62,613 nt of DNA, taken from the NCBI RefSeq assembly GCF_014282275.1, contig NZ_VFIA01000035.1, positions 1 through 62,613 of the forward strand. The letters run 5' to 3'. The position numbers and the translations under genes were made by a program. The first letter of the stretch is position 1. Each line of letters starts with the position of its first letter. This stretch comes from Spirosoma utsteinense. Its GTDB lineage: Bacteria > Bacteroidota > Bacteroidia > Cytophagales > Spirosomataceae. Positions 24,507 to 33,988 of this stretch are shown piece after piece. The notes beneath the pieces are model-generated. The model saw only the letters and a program-made list of their open reading frames with translations. It was not told the DNA's origin and did no database searches.

Positions 24507-27500
24507 ATGAAAATTCTTGCGGCTGTCTTACTGGCCTCGTTTCTCCTTTCCCAATCAGTCCAAGGCCAAACCGGCAAAGTACCGTTTAAACATATAACCA
24601 CCGACGAAGGCTTGTCGCAAAGTAACGTAACCTGCATTCTCCAGGATCAGCAGGGGTTTATGTGGTATGGGACGCAGGATGGCCTCAATAAATACGATGG
24701 GTACTCCTTTACGGTATACCAGAACGATCTCCTTCAACCGAATAGCCTGAGCGATAATTTTGTCTTGTCTCTCTACGAAGACCGAAAAGGACAATTGTGG
24801 GTCGGAACTGATGACGGGGGACTATGCCGGTTTGATAAGCAAACCGGGCGATTTACCCGGTTTGTCAGTTCTGAAACCGATACCCGAAGCCTCAGCAGCA
24901 ATCACGTCGTGGCCATCGCCGAAGATCAGCAGGGTAATCTCTGGATCGCTACCGAAGGCGGACTCAATCAGTTTGATCCGACCCGTGGTACGTTCATCCG
25001 TTACCAACATCAGGCCGGTGACCCAGGAAGCCTGAGTGAAAATGTGCTTCGGGATGTACTGGTAGACCATCAGGGGCAGATTTGGGTAGCCACCTACGGG
25101 GGTGGTTTAAACCGGCTTGATCCCGTAACCGGCACGTTTCATCAGTATAAAAATCGAACAGGAGATAAAACCTCCTTAAGCCATAATCTGGTAAAAAAGC
25201 TGTTTGAAGATTCGCAGGGGAGGCTTTGGGTGGCTACGGAAGGCGGGGGATTGAATCTGTTGAATCGGGATCAAAAGTCGTTCACCCATTTTCGGCACGA
25301 TCCGGCGGTGGCCAACTCGGTCGTCGATGATGATATCAATACCGTAGGGGAAGACAGGCAGGGGAATTTGTGGATAGGGACCGAAAACGAAGGCATCAGC
25401 GTACTCAATAAAAGCCGGACTGCTTTTACCCATTATCTCCACCGGGAGAATGATCCCGACGGGCTCAATAATGGTTCTATTTATGCCCTTTGCCGGGATC
25501 GAAGCGGTAACATGTGGATTGGAACCTACAGCGGAGGAATTAATTTTTTTGATCACCAGCCAGCCAAATTTACCCGCTATCAGAAGGATATCAACAACCC
25601 TAACAGCCTCAATAATCCTAATGTGATGGCAGTTCTGGAAGACCAGCAGGGCAACCTATGGATCGGAACGGATGGGGGTGGGGTGAATGTCCTGATGAAA
25701 TCTACCAATCGCTATGTCTACTACCAGCATACCCCCGCCGATCCGGGCAGTGTTGGCAGTAACTTTATTATGAGCCTCTACCAGGATAGCGATGGGGATA
25801 TCTGGATTGGCAGTTATAAAGGGGGACTGAGCCTATGGCGAAAGGAGTCCGGTGACTTCCTCAACTTCACCCAGCGTGATGACGCAAAAGGGCTCATTCA
25901 TGAAACGGTTACAGCCATTGTAGAGGGAAAAAAAGGGACGATTTGGGTAGGCTCCATGGGGGGTGGTATCAGTTGTTACACTAAAAAAACCGGCACTTTT
26001 GCCCATTACCGGCCCGACCCAACTCATCCTGGCCACCTTACACAAGGTTATATCAGTACGTTGTGGTATGATCATAATCATAACTTGTGGATTGGTACAG
26101 AAGGAGACGGCCTGAATGTACTCAATACCCGCAGCGGCACTTTCCGCTCTTATCGTCACGACCGGGCAGTTCCAGGTAGTCTGAATCATAACTTAGTGAT
26201 CAGCCTCTACGAAGATGTTCGGCACCAGGTTTGGGTTGGTACCTACGGTGGGCTGAACCGGTTTGAGCCCCGGACTCAGTCGTTTGTCTCGTATACCGAA
26301 AAACAGGGTTTGGCCAATAAGGTGATTCAGGGGATGTGCAGCGACGACCGAGGAAACCTTTGGATGAGCACCAATAAAGGCCTATCGGTATTCAACCCTA
26401 AAACCAGAACATTCCGGAATTATGGGGCCGAGGATGGTTTACAGAAAGGGGCATTCAACCGGATATCGGTTTTTAAAGGACAGCGGGGTAACTTGTTTTT
26501 CGGGGGTATCAACGGTCTGACAAGCTTTTATCCTGATCGTTTGCGCGATAACTCGTTTGTCCCGCCTATGGTCATCACGCAGCTTCGTATTTTCAACCAA
26601 CCGGTTTGGCTTCGATCCAATCAGGTTACCCTCGCCTATGACCAATCAACGCTGACCTTCGAGTTTGCGGCTTTAAATTACTCCGTACCCCAGAAGAATC
26701 AGTACATCCATAAACTGGAGGGTTTTGATCGGGATTGGCATTTGAAAAGCCACAGAAGGGTGGCAACCTACACCAATCTGGAGCCCGGCACCTATACCTT
26801 TCGGGTAAAAGCGTCTAATAATGATGGGATCTGGAATGAACAGGGAGCGGCTTTTCGGATAATCATTCAACCACCCTTCTGGCAGATCTGGTGGTTCAGG
26901 TGTCTGGTTGTGCTGTTGCTGGCCGGTAGCCTTTACGGGGCCTATCGCCTGCGGGTTAGGCGCATCCAGGCGCAGCAGATAGCCTTACAGCACCAGGTGC
27001 GGGTGCGCACCCAGGAAGTACTCCAACAGAGACAGGAACTACGGGATCAGGCGCTGGATATGCAGTTACTACAGGCCAAAGTGGAGCAGCAGGCGGCTCA
27101 GCAGCAACTTCAGGAGAGTGAGCAGCGCTTTCGGGAAATTGCCGACAATGTCGACGAGGTGTTCTGGATTCATTCGGCCGAACCCTTTCGGTTAATTTAT
27201 ATCAATCCCGCCTGCCAGCGGGTATGGCACACAACGTTCGAGCAATTACAGGCCGAGCCCCTCTTCTTTATGGAGACCGTTCTGGCCGAAGACCGTCCTG
27301 ATGTTCTATTATTTATGGAGCAGTACCGGGCCGGGGTAGCAGGGGAATTAACCTATCGACTACAGCAAAAAGACGAGCCACTACGCTGGCTGATGGTTCG
27401 CAGCTTTAGCATCCGCGATGAAGGGGGGAAAGTGCTGCGTCACATTGGCCTGGCCAGTGACGTGACCAGCCAGAAAGAAAAAGAGTTTGTCCTCCAGCAA

Positions 27501-28217
27501 TCCCTATACCGGGAGCAGGAACTCAATCAGCTCAAGTCCCAGTTCGTTTCCACGGCTTCCCACGAATTCAGAACCCCCCTGACTACCATTCAGTCCAGTG
27601 TCGACCTCATCAGTATGTACCTGGATTTACCCCCGGTCAAGGCCGGTTCCCCCGTTCGGCATCATCTGGGGGTTATTCAAAAAGAGATCAAAAAGTTTAG
27701 TACGCTGCTCTCGGACTTGCTGACGATCGGTAAAATTGACGCGGGGAAAATAGCGTTTACTCCCCAGTGGGTAGACCTGGTCGCGCTGATTGACGAGCTG
27801 ATCGACCTTCATTTTAAGGGACGACTCTTCGATGAGCGCAGCGTTGCGTTGCGCATCGAGGGGACGCCCCGTCCCGTTTATGTCGATGGGAAGCTGATGA
27901 GTCATGTGCTGGTCAACCTGCTCTCGAATGCGTTTAAGTTTTCCAACGGTGCTTCGCCCTGCCTGCATATCGGCTTTGAGGAGACGCGTATAGTGCTGAC
28001 CGTAACCGATACGGGTATTGGTATACCGGCGGGGGAAGTAGCGGCCCTGTTTCAGCCTTTCTTTCGGGCCAGCAATACAGCGGGCATTCAGGGTACAGGC
28101 TTAGGTCTGGTCATTGCCCGTCAGTTTGTCGAGCTGCACCGGGGCCACTTGGGCGTGGCGAGCGAAGAGAATAAAGGGACCACCTTCACCATATGCTTGC
28201 CGGCAGGGACGGAATAA
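24507..28217 (+). CDS. Two-component-regulator-propeller sensor histidine kinase with PAS domain
   Basis: 1236 residues from the ATG at 24507, chosen because it starts the signal peptide MKILAAVLLASFLLSQSVQGQ. Residues ~30-740 carry about 14 Reg_prop repeats (pattern GxxWIGTxGGG, for example GNLWIGTDGGG), forming two propellers that in Bacteroides sense glycan fragments in the periplasm. A Y_Y_Y domain follows (~745-810, ending LEPGTYTFRVKASN), then one TM helix (WFRCLVVLLLAGSLYGAY), a glutamine-rich coiled coil, a PAS domain (~870-985), a DHp domain with His in TASHEFRTPLTTI and a complete HATPase (LLSNAFKFS, DTGIGIP, GTGLGLVI). Unlike typical hybrid members it has no receiver or AraC output, so it needs a separate regulator. 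It lies directly after the sugar gene cluster and may respond to its substrate. Confidence 0.93.
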   Translation: MKILAAVLLASFLLSQSVQGQTGKVPFKHITTDEGLSQSNVTCILQDQQGFMWYGTQDGLNKYDGYSFTVYQNDLLQPNSLSDNFVLSLYEDRKGQLWVGTDDGGLCRFDKQTGRFTRFVSSETDTRSLSSNHVVAIAEDQQGNLWIATEGGLNQFDPTRGTFIRYQHQAGDPGSLSENVLRDVLVDHQGQIWVATYGGGLNRLDPVTGTFHQYKNRTGDKTSLSHNLVKKLFEDSQGRLWVATEGGGLNLLNRDQKSFTHFRHDPAVANSVVDDDINTVGEDRQGNLWIGTENEGISVLNKSRTAFTHYLHRENDPDGLNNGSIYALCRDRSGNMWIGTYSGGINFFDHQPAKFTRYQKDINNPNSLNNPNVMAVLEDQQGNLWIGTDGGGVNVLMKSTNRYVYYQHTPADPGSVGSNFIMSLYQDSDGDIWIGSYKGGLSLWRKESGDFLNFTQRDDAKGLIHETVTAIVEGKKGTIWVGSMGGGISCYTKKTGTFAHYRPDPTHPGHLTQGYISTLWYDHNHNLWIGTEGDGLNVLNTRSGTFRSYRHDRAVPGSLNHNLVISLYEDVRHQVWVGTYGGLNRFEPRTQSFVSYTEKQGLANKVIQGMCSDDRGNLWMSTNKGLSVFNPKTRTFRNYGAEDGLQKGAFNRISVFKGQRGNLFFGGINGLTSFYPDRLRDNSFVPPMVITQLRIFNQPVWLRSNQVTLAYDQSTLTFEFAALNYSVPQKNQYIHKLEGFDRDWHLKSHRRVATYTNLEPGTYTFRVKASNNDGIWNEQGAAFRIIIQPPFWQIWWFRCLVVLLLAGSLYGAYRLRVRRIQAQQIALQHQVRVRTQEVLQQRQELRDQALDMQLLQAKVEQQAAQQQLQESEQRFREIADNVDEVFWIHSAEPFRLIYINPACQRVWHTTFEQLQAEPLFFMETVLAEDRPDVLLFMEQYRAGVAGELTYRLQQKDEPLRWLMVRSFSIRDEGGKVLRHIGLASDVTSQKEKEFVLQQSLYREQELNQLKSQFVSTASHEFRTPLTTIQSSVDLISMYLDLPPVKAGSPVRHHLGVIQKEIKKFSTLLSDLLTIGKIDAGKIAFTPQWVDLVALIDELIDLHFKGRLFDERSVALRIEGTPRPVYVDGKLMSHVLVNLLSNAFKFSNGASPCLHIGFEETRIVLTVTDTGIGIPAGEVAALFQPFFRASNTAGIQGTGLGLVIARQFVELHRGHLGVASEENKGTTFTICLPAGTE

Positions 28218-28313
28218 CAGGCTCCGGGAAGGTAAGTCGCCAGTCTTACGAACATCGCTGAATGGTGACCTTGAATTTGTAGCTCGTGGGCGGGAAAGAA
28301 ATAGAAGAAAGTG

Positions 28314-28350
28314 GAAGTCTGTATGGAATTTGAAATTCCATACAGACTTC
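28314..28350. terminator. Perfect 18-bp inverted repeat between convergent genes
   Basis: Arms 28314-28331 and 28333-28350 (outer bases GAAGTCTGTATGG) are perfectly complementary with a single central base. It lies between the end of the sensor kinase and the end of the SMP-30-like gene, 7 bp from the latter's stop. Probably a shared bidirectional terminator, although no long T-tract follows on either side. Confidence 0.65.
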
Positions 28351-28357
28351 AGCGGGC

Positions 28358-29206
28358 TTAGTTGAGAGAAAAGGCTTTTACCGTATTATGGAAAAAAGTA
28401 GGTACGAACAGCATTTTTGCCGCTGGATTGTAGCCAATGTCAGCCGAGCTGATCTTCTGCGTAGAAGTGTCCATTTTTAGCTCAGTCGTCCCATCGGCCT
28501 GAATGTGCCAAACTTTTCCGGCCCACTCGGTGACCATGTATGTCTTATTGCCTAAGGCCACAATGCCATCGATACCGCCGGTTACCTTGGCAATTGTACG
28601 GAGTTGTTTGGTTACCGGATTCAGACTTAGCAGGGAGCCTTCCCCGTTGCCAATCAGTAATTGATCGGTTTCAAACAAAAGCCCATTGGTGCCTTTAAGC
28701 GGCTCGCCGGCTAAAACAAGGCTGGCTTTTCCGTTGGTTATGGCCCACACTTTACTGTCGTTCGAGTCCGTGACATACACCACGCCTTTTTTGGTATCAA
28801 TGGCAATGTCATTGAGGAATTTAGCGCCTTCGATCGGGTACCGGTTCAGGATCTTTCCGGTGGCCAGCGCTATTTCGGCGACCTGTGTCATTTCGGTCAC
28901 ATACAGCTTGTCTCCCAAGATACCCATGCCTTTGGTCGAATTGAGGTTGTCCGTGAATTTCAACTGAATCACTTTGCCATCCAGCCCTAATTTGGCAATG
29001 TAGCTGCTTTTGTTTTCCAGCGTAGGGCTACCATTGATACAGGCTACGTACAGGATTTTTTGACCCGGTTCAAACAAAACGCTTTCGGGCGTACGAAGTG
29101 TCGTATCGCTTTCCCATACAGGTTTTAAATTAACGTTTTGGGCCTGGCTGAACGAAGTTGAGCTCAGCCATAGAGCAGGTAATAGGATAAGAAATGATTT
29201 TGTCAT
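28358..29206 (-). CDS. Secreted SMP-30/gluconolactonase-like beta-propeller protein
   Basis: 282 residues with a signal peptide (MTKSFLILLPALWLSSTSFS, cleaved about AQ). It is a six-bladed propeller with repeated strands such as PESVLFEPGQKILYVA, LNDIAIDTKKGVVYVTDSND and GTNGLLFETDQLLIGNG. The asparagine and aspartate positions of the SMP-30 family (FLNDIA, VTDSND) are visible. Related enzymes hydrolyse sugar lactones, and a periplasmic lactonase would fit the sugar dehydrogenase upstream, but the gene is convergent to that cluster and strict lactonase residues cannot be confirmed by eye. Confidence 0.82.
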   Translation of the reverse strand: MTKSFLILLPALWLSSTSFSQAQNVNLKPVWESDTTLRTPESVLFEPGQKILYVACINGSPTLENKSSYIAKLGLDGKVIQLKFTDNLNSTKGMGILGDKLYVTEMTQVAEIALATGKILNRYPIEGAKFLNDIAIDTKKGVVYVTDSNDSKVWAITNGKASLVLAGEPLKGTNGLLFETDQLLIGNGEGSLLSLNPVTKQLRTIAKVTGGIDGIVALGNKTYMVTEWAGKVWHIQADGTTELKMDTSTQKISSADIGYNPAAKMLFVPTFFHNTVKAFSLN

Positions 29207-29501
29207 GATTGGTCTTGGTTTAGGGGATGAATACTGACTCCATGCCGGATGTCAATACAAGGACAATCTACCTTGTTTCTGTCAATTATTACCACTCACA
29301 TAGGCATAGTATGCCATGGGTCGTAGTTGACAGCGATTATAAAAATCGTGGCCGCCAGTTCAGTTCAACGCGGAGGTTTTTGTGAACGATTTAACTGACG
29401 GTTAAACTCGACATAACCCCCTCGTTTCCAGTATAGCCTACGATCCTATACCGCTGGAGGAGTACTGGTCGGCGCGATTACCGTGGATACCTTGTTTTCC
29501 G

Positions 29502-30485
29502 TTACCCTGAAACGACCGTGGCGCGGTTAAACTTCTGGCGGTAGTCAGTGGGGGAGAGACCGGTAATCTTTCTGAACGTCTGACGGAACGCTTTGGGATC
29601 CGCGTAGCCCACCCCATACATCACTTCGTTGATATTGTCGCGCGAGGATTCCAGTTGCAGCTTAGCCGCTTCGATCTTCACCCGCTGAATATACTCGACC
29701 ACCGAATTGGCCGTGGCCCGTTTGAAGCGCCGTTCCAGGTTACGTCGCCCGATACCGAATTGCAAAGCCAGTTCATCCACCGTATGCCGTTCCATGACGT
29801 TGGACTCAATATGCTGCTGCACCGCCCTGATCGTTTCGTCGGCGTGCTCCTTCTGGCCCTGAAAGATGATGAATGGCGACTGACTGTGGCGGTCTATCTC
29901 GATCTGAAACGCCTTGGCCATAAACACCGCCGTGGGCCGGCCTGCGTATTTCTCGATCAGGTATAGAATCAGGTTCAGGTAGGAGAAGGCTCCCCCGCTC
30001 GAATAAAGACCGGCTTCGTCCGTGATGATACGATCTTCAATCAGTTTCACTTGCGGAAACGACTGCCGGAACTCACGGGCGGCCATCCAGTGGGTGGCAC
30101 ATGGTCGTCCGTCCAGCAGTCCGGTTGAAGCCAGTAGAAAGGCACCTACGCACAGACTGCCCACTTCGGCCCCCCGCCGGTGCTGGTCCACGATCCAGGG
30201 GACAAAACCCTGATTGGCTGCTACCGTCTGGCGTAGATCACCGTCCAGGGCCGGGATGAGAATCAGATCAGTGCGGTCAATATCGTTTGGGTGGGCATCC
30301 GTACGCACGGTGTATTTACCTCCTGCCACTCGGACCGTTTCGCTCAGACCCACCAGCTGCACCTCGAACAGAGCAGGTCCGCCCTGAGCCAGCCCGTACT
30401 TGTTGGCTTCGGTCAGTACCTGCCGCGGCCCCTCGATGCTACCCAGAATCGCGCCCTCCGGTACTAAAATAGAGATGTGTTTCAT
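29502..30485 (-). CDS. GlxA-type transcriptional regulator (DJ-1/PfpI plus AraC domains)
   Basis: 327 residues from the ATG at 30485, where the conserved start MKHISILVPEGA begins; the upstream ATG-equivalent at 30503 adds only six residues. Residues ~1-190 are a DJ-1/PfpI domain with the cysteine elbow VGSLCVGAFLLASTG. The C-terminal ~95 residues hold the AraC DNA-binding domain (VDELALQFGIGRRNLERRFK, then VMYGVGYADPKAFRQTFRK). Such proteins sense small amino-like or carbonyl metabolites. It is divergent from a DoxX-like membrane gene 100 bp away, which is its likely target. Confidence 0.92.
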   Translation of the reverse strand: MKHISILVPEGAILGSIEGPRQVLTEANKYGLAQGGPALFEVQLVGLSETVRVAGGKYTVRTDAHPNDIDRTDLILIPALDGDLRQTVAANQGFVPWIVDQHRRGAEVGSLCVGAFLLASTGLLDGRPCATHWMAAREFRQSFPQVKLIEDRIITDEAGLYSSGGAFSYLNLILYLIEKYAGRPTAVFMAKAFQIEIDRHSQSPFIIFQGQKEHADETIRAVQQHIESNVMERHTVDELALQFGIGRRNLERRFKRATANSVVEYIQRVKIEAAKLQLESSRDNINEVMYGVGYADPKAFRQTFRKITGLSPTDYRQKFNRATVVSG

Positions 30486-30568
30486 ACGGTGAAGATACAC
30501 CAATGCGCTGTCGCATTCAACCCGTTATTGGTCGGAATTCTCCCCCCGGCGCGGGGTTAGACAGCCGT

Positions 30569-30576
30569 ACTTTTGC
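30569..30576 (+). promoter_or_regulatory. -7 promoter element of the DoxX-like gene
   Basis: TACTTTTG matches TAnnTTTG and lies 9 bp upstream of the ATG at 30586. The leader is so short that either the mRNA is nearly leaderless or translation starts at the second ATG (30619). Confidence 0.45.
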
Positions 30577-30585
30577 GTAGTATCT

Positions 30586-31026
30586 ATGGAAAATGTTCAC
30601 TCTAAATCAAATCAGACTATGGAAGCCATTACCCAACCCGTTTCTAACCCAACCCCATCCCGACCTGGCCGGTTACGCCGGATGACGTACTGGTCATTAT
30701 TTATTGTGTTCTCGTTAGCCATGCTTATGGACGGTGTAGCCGGTGTTCTACGCGAAGCGACTGGTCAGGAGGTGATGCGGCAACTGGGATATCCCGTTTA
30801 CGTGCTGGTCATCGTTGGTACGGCCAAACTCCTGGGTGTGGCTGCTCTATGGCAACCCCGTTTTCGGACCCTGACTGAGTGGGCCTACGCTGGCTTTACT
30901 ATTAACTTCGTCGGGGCCTTTGCCTCGTGGGCATTTGTAAACCCGCAACCAGGTACGCTGGCCCCGCCCTTCCTGATGCTGGTGGTGCTCTTTACCCTCT
31001 ATGGACTGAGCAAGCGGCTTGGCTGA
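30586..31026 (+). CDS. DoxX-like family membrane protein
   Basis: 146 residues with four hydrophobic helices (YWSLFIVFSLAMLMDGVAGV, YPVYVLVIVGTAKLLGVAAL, WAYAGFTINFVGAFASWAF, PFLMLVVLFTLYGLS). The pattern GxxKLLGxxAL is typical of the DoxX_2 family, small inner-membrane proteins of poorly known function. With the -7 element only 9 bp upstream, the internal ATG at 30619 (MEAITQPVS) is a credible alternative start. It is probably controlled by the divergent GlxA-type regulator. Confidence 0.85.
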   Translation: MENVHSKSNQTMEAITQPVSNPTPSRPGRLRRMTYWSLFIVFSLAMLMDGVAGVLREATGQEVMRQLGYPVYVLVIVGTAKLLGVAALWQPRFRTLTEWAYAGFTINFVGAFASWAFVNPQPGTLAPPFLMLVVLFTLYGLSKRLG

Positions 31027-31253
31027 GATAGTTAACTGCTTGTTTGGCTGATGCCAGCGCAGCTAAAGTAGTAGCTGGAGCCATCTGTAACATGGGCCAA
31101 TTCGCCAGGCTGTGGTTTAACGTCATGTTGGTGAGCCAGGCGGAAGAGCGCGGCCCATATCCGGGTGTTTACTGCAAAGCGTGGTTTTTTTTGTAGATTG
31201 GAATGGTGTCCGGTCAAGCCCTGAACGCATCGGCATAAACACAACCGTATCTC

Positions 31254-31787
31254 ATGCAAATCCTGGTTTTGACAGCTACGGCGATGACGACCGCGTTAAT
31301 CACCGGGTTATTCTACGCCTATTCGTGCTCCGTGAATCCGGGGCTTCACCAACTGCCTGATTGGGCTTACCTGGCCGCCATGCAGTCGATCAACCGGGCG
31401 ATCCTGAATCCGACTTTTTTCCTCAGCTTTATAGGTACGCTCGTGCTGCTGCCGATCTGTACCTGGATGCACTACAGTCAACCGATTTCGGTTCGCTTCT
31501 GGTTGTTATTGCTGGCTTCGGTTCTCTACGCCATTGGGGTCGTTGGCGTAACGGTCGCCGGTAACGTTCCCCTGAACGAAGGGCTGGATGCGGTGTCTCT
31601 TGGGAAGGCCTCGCCGGACGAACTAAAGGCCTGCCGCCTGGCCTTTGAGCAACCCTGGAACCGGCTGCACGCCATTCGAACCATAACCTGTGTCGTTACG
31701 CTACTCCTGGTTGTCGCTACCTGTCTGAGTCGGGGGGAAACAACCGAGAGCGCTACCGTTGGGCCGGGCCGCGTTCGGCTACCTTAG
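31254..31787 (+). CDS. DUF1772 (anthrone oxygenase-like) membrane protein
   Basis: 177 residues with four TM segments. The N terminus MQILVLTATAMTTALITGLF, then YAYSCSVNPGL, and the middle MQSINRAILNPTFFLSFIGT are hallmark segments of the DUF1772 family. Near the third helix it has GVTVAGNVPLNEGLDAV, with the conserved N-x-P-L-N motif. Distant relatives act as anthrone oxygenases in fungal pathways, but the bacterial role is unknown. It follows the DoxX-like gene on the same strand after 227 bp without a gene. Confidence 0.85.
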   Translation: MQILVLTATAMTTALITGLFYAYSCSVNPGLHQLPDWAYLAAMQSINRAILNPTFFLSFIGTLVLLPICTWMHYSQPISVRFWLLLLASVLYAIGVVGVTVAGNVPLNEGLDAVSLGKASPDELKACRLAFEQPWNRLHAIRTITCVVTLLLVVATCLSRGETTESATVGPGRVRLP

Positions 31788-31937
31788 CCCGGTACCGTTC
31801 CAGGCTCAAGCCGTAACCGCCAGACAGGTTATGGTCGGGAGAAAAAGTCCTTTTGTCGCAGATTATAAATGAGCTGGTACCAAAACCGGATCAGACTCGC
31901 TATACTAGTTACAACTCAATACGTTATCAACTTTTGC

Positions 31938-32444
31938 ATGTGTGTTCTCCAAACGGATCGGCTATGCCTGCACCAGCTTTCAACGAAAGATGCCCCGTTC
32001 ATACTTGCGTTGCTGAATACGCCTGGCTGGTTAGAGTTTATCGGTGATCGCGGAGTGAGGAATCTCGCCGATGCCCGTAATTACATCCTCAACGGCCCGG
32101 TGGCTAGTTATAACCAGCGTGGTTTTGGCCTGTATTTGGTGACATTGACCGAGAGTCGTCTGCCGATTGGCTTGTGCGGACTTCTGAAGCGGGAATCCTT
32201 AGCCGACGTCGATATTGGCTTTGCCTTCATGCCTGAGTACACCCGGCAGGGGTATGCCTATGAAGCCGCATCGGCAGTGCTGACCTACGCGCGAGCGACA
32301 CTAGACCTGAAGCGTATTGTGGCGATCACGGCTCCTGGTAACCAGCGCTCCATCAGCCTGCTCGAGAGATTAGGTTTGCGCTATAAAGCGATCATTAAGC
32401 TTGCGGGACAAACCGAAGAATCGATCTTGTATGAAACCAGTTAG
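31938..32444 (+). CDS. GNAT family N-acetyltransferase (RimJ/RimL-like)
   Basis: 168 residues from the ATG at 31938, where the family start MCVLQTDRLCLHQLSTKDAP begins; the frame is open to 31869 but that leader looks unrelated. The acetyl-CoA pyrophosphate loop is in PEYTRQGYAYEAASAVL (pattern R-x-x-G-x-A), preceded by DVDIGFAFMP. The C-terminal half, APGNQRSISLLERLGL, is typical of the RimJ/RimL-like Acetyltransf_3 group that modifies protein N termini or small amines. The substrate is unknown and the neighbours give no link. Confidence 0.88.
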   Translation: MCVLQTDRLCLHQLSTKDAPFILALLNTPGWLEFIGDRGVRNLADARNYILNGPVASYNQRGFGLYLVTLTESRLPIGLCGLLKRESLADVDIGFAFMPEYTRQGYAYEAASAVLTYARATLDLKRIVAITAPGNQRSISLLERLGLRYKAIIKLAGQTEESILYETS

Positions 32445-32594
32445 GGCAAAGCGGTTTGGCTATTTGCCTCATGCGTTAAAAAGCCAGTCTTAACGCGTTC
32501 TGGTAGGATAGCGTGTGAGATTTTTCTGGACGGTAGCTGAGCAGGAGAAAGGTATTGTCGCTATTGATCAGTTTGAATAACTATAGGAGGAAGT

Positions 32595-33593
32595 TTATTC
32601 AACGACCTTTGTTGCCTCTGCCAGCAGTTGCTGAGAAAATCGTACGCCTATTTTGCTAGCTGCGGTATTATTCAACGTGAGATAGTATTTTTCTGGGTGC
32701 TTTACAGGCAGATCGCCTGGCTTTGCCCCATTCAATATCTTGTCAACATAATGGGCGGCTTGCCGAAATTGTTGGGCAAGGTCCGGTGCCCAGGCCATTA
32801 ATCCGCCATCTTCGGCAAAAACGGCCTGTTGATAAATAGCCGGAATACGGTTTTGGGCCGCGAACTCTACCATTCGCTTACGGTTGGCCAAGGTGAGGGC
32901 GCCCTGAAAGGTGAGCATTCCATTCATGCCATCACGGAGTAAATCGTCCAATGCTTTTTCAAGCTGGGGTAAGGAAGCGACCCGATAAGACTTAACGGCT
33001 ACACCCAATGTTGCGGCTCTCTTTTCGGCTTCTAAAAGCTGGATTTCATGACCACCGATTCCGGGCGTTGCGGAAATCAAGGCAATACGGGTTATCGAGG
33101 GAGCAGCGGCTGTCAAGAGTTGAAGGCGCTTTGCGGTAATGCCATCGGGCAATTCGTCTATGCCGGTGTATATACTGCCCGGATGGGGCAAACTTTTAGC
33201 AAATCCGTTGCTGACCATACCGGGACAGGTGGCAAGAACCATGGGCATTTGTGGATTGTTCTTTCGAACTTCAAGCGCAAAAGGAAGTGAACCGACCACA
33301 ATTAAAGACAGATCCATTTGTGCCAGTTCGGCCGCCATAATACTTCCATCGGTACTATTAGGCTGTGCCAATCTTTTTTCAATATGGATGTTTTTTCCTT
33401 CTGTAAACCCGAGTTTTTGGAGCTCCTCCGTGAAATATTTCTCCAGTTCCAGCACACCTGCCCCGCTCAAAAAACCGATACGGTGAAGCTTATTCTTCTT
33501 TAGAGGGCTATTGCTATATAAAATTGAGGGCATGGTGGTAAACAGTGAAAGTTGTCCAAGAAACTTTCGCCTTGTACTAGTAGCGTTGCTCAT
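32595..33593 (-). CDS. ABC transporter substrate-binding protein (TrpX/ABC_sub_bind type), orphan
   Basis: 332 residues. The N terminus (STRRKFLGQLSLFTTMP) is a twin-arginine-like export signal (RRKFLG). The body is a two-lobed periplasmic binding fold of the ABC_sub_bind family: IGFLSGAGVLELEKYFTEEL, the GSLPFALEVRKNNPQMP hinge region, ITRIALISATPGIGG. Members bind aromatic amino acids or similar ligands. No permease or ATPase gene is adjacent, so it may serve a distant transporter or act as a sensor partner. It is convergent with the acetyltransferase gene. Confidence 0.85.
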   Translation of the reverse strand: MSNATSTRRKFLGQLSLFTTMPSILYSNSPLKKNKLHRIGFLSGAGVLELEKYFTEELQKLGFTEGKNIHIEKRLAQPNSTDGSIMAAELAQMDLSLIVVGSLPFALEVRKNNPQMPMVLATCPGMVSNGFAKSLPHPGSIYTGIDELPDGITAKRLQLLTAAAPSITRIALISATPGIGGHEIQLLEAEKRAATLGVAVKSYRVASLPQLEKALDDLLRDGMNGMLTFQGALTLANRKRMVEFAAQNRIPAIYQQAVFAEDGGLMAWAPDLAQQFRQAAHYVDKILNGAKPGDLPVKHPEKYYLTLNNTAASKIGVRFSQQLLAEATKVVE

Positions 33594-33988
33594 ACATCAA
33601 GAATTTATCAGGTGACGGCTATTCTATTTTCGTTTTAGCTGTGTGACGGTGACCCGAACCTTAATTGGAGAAGAAATGGAGGTTTCAGGGTTTGGCCGCT
33701 GAGCTTATTTGTTGTTTTGCAGTAATAAACAAAACGTTATAGTCTCAATCTCAAATCATTTAGGCTGCGGTAACTTATGTGTGTGCTCTGCTCGCTGATC
33801 GTATTTGACAGATATTAAACGTATTGACTGTTTTGTCTTGCAATTATTCGGATGATTTCGTGGACGACTTCGACTGATGTTTAATCTTGAGACAAGCTAC
33901 TGATTTATGTCCCCGGAAGCTCACTACAATTTATAAGTACGGCCAACATCCTATATCCCTTGCCTGCTTATTACCCCAGTTATCGTTT
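33594..33988. other. Intergenic region, no gene seen
   Basis: 395 bp of mostly AT-rich sequence upstream of the orphan binding-protein gene and downstream of the barrel-protein gene. Only short frames without recognisable domains are present. It presumably holds the binding-protein promoter. Confidence 0.3.

Noticed and set aside
28200..28360. Possible small RNA in the convergent gap
   Set aside because: The only structure is the perfect inverted repeat best explained as a bidirectional terminator; no promoter element precedes it.
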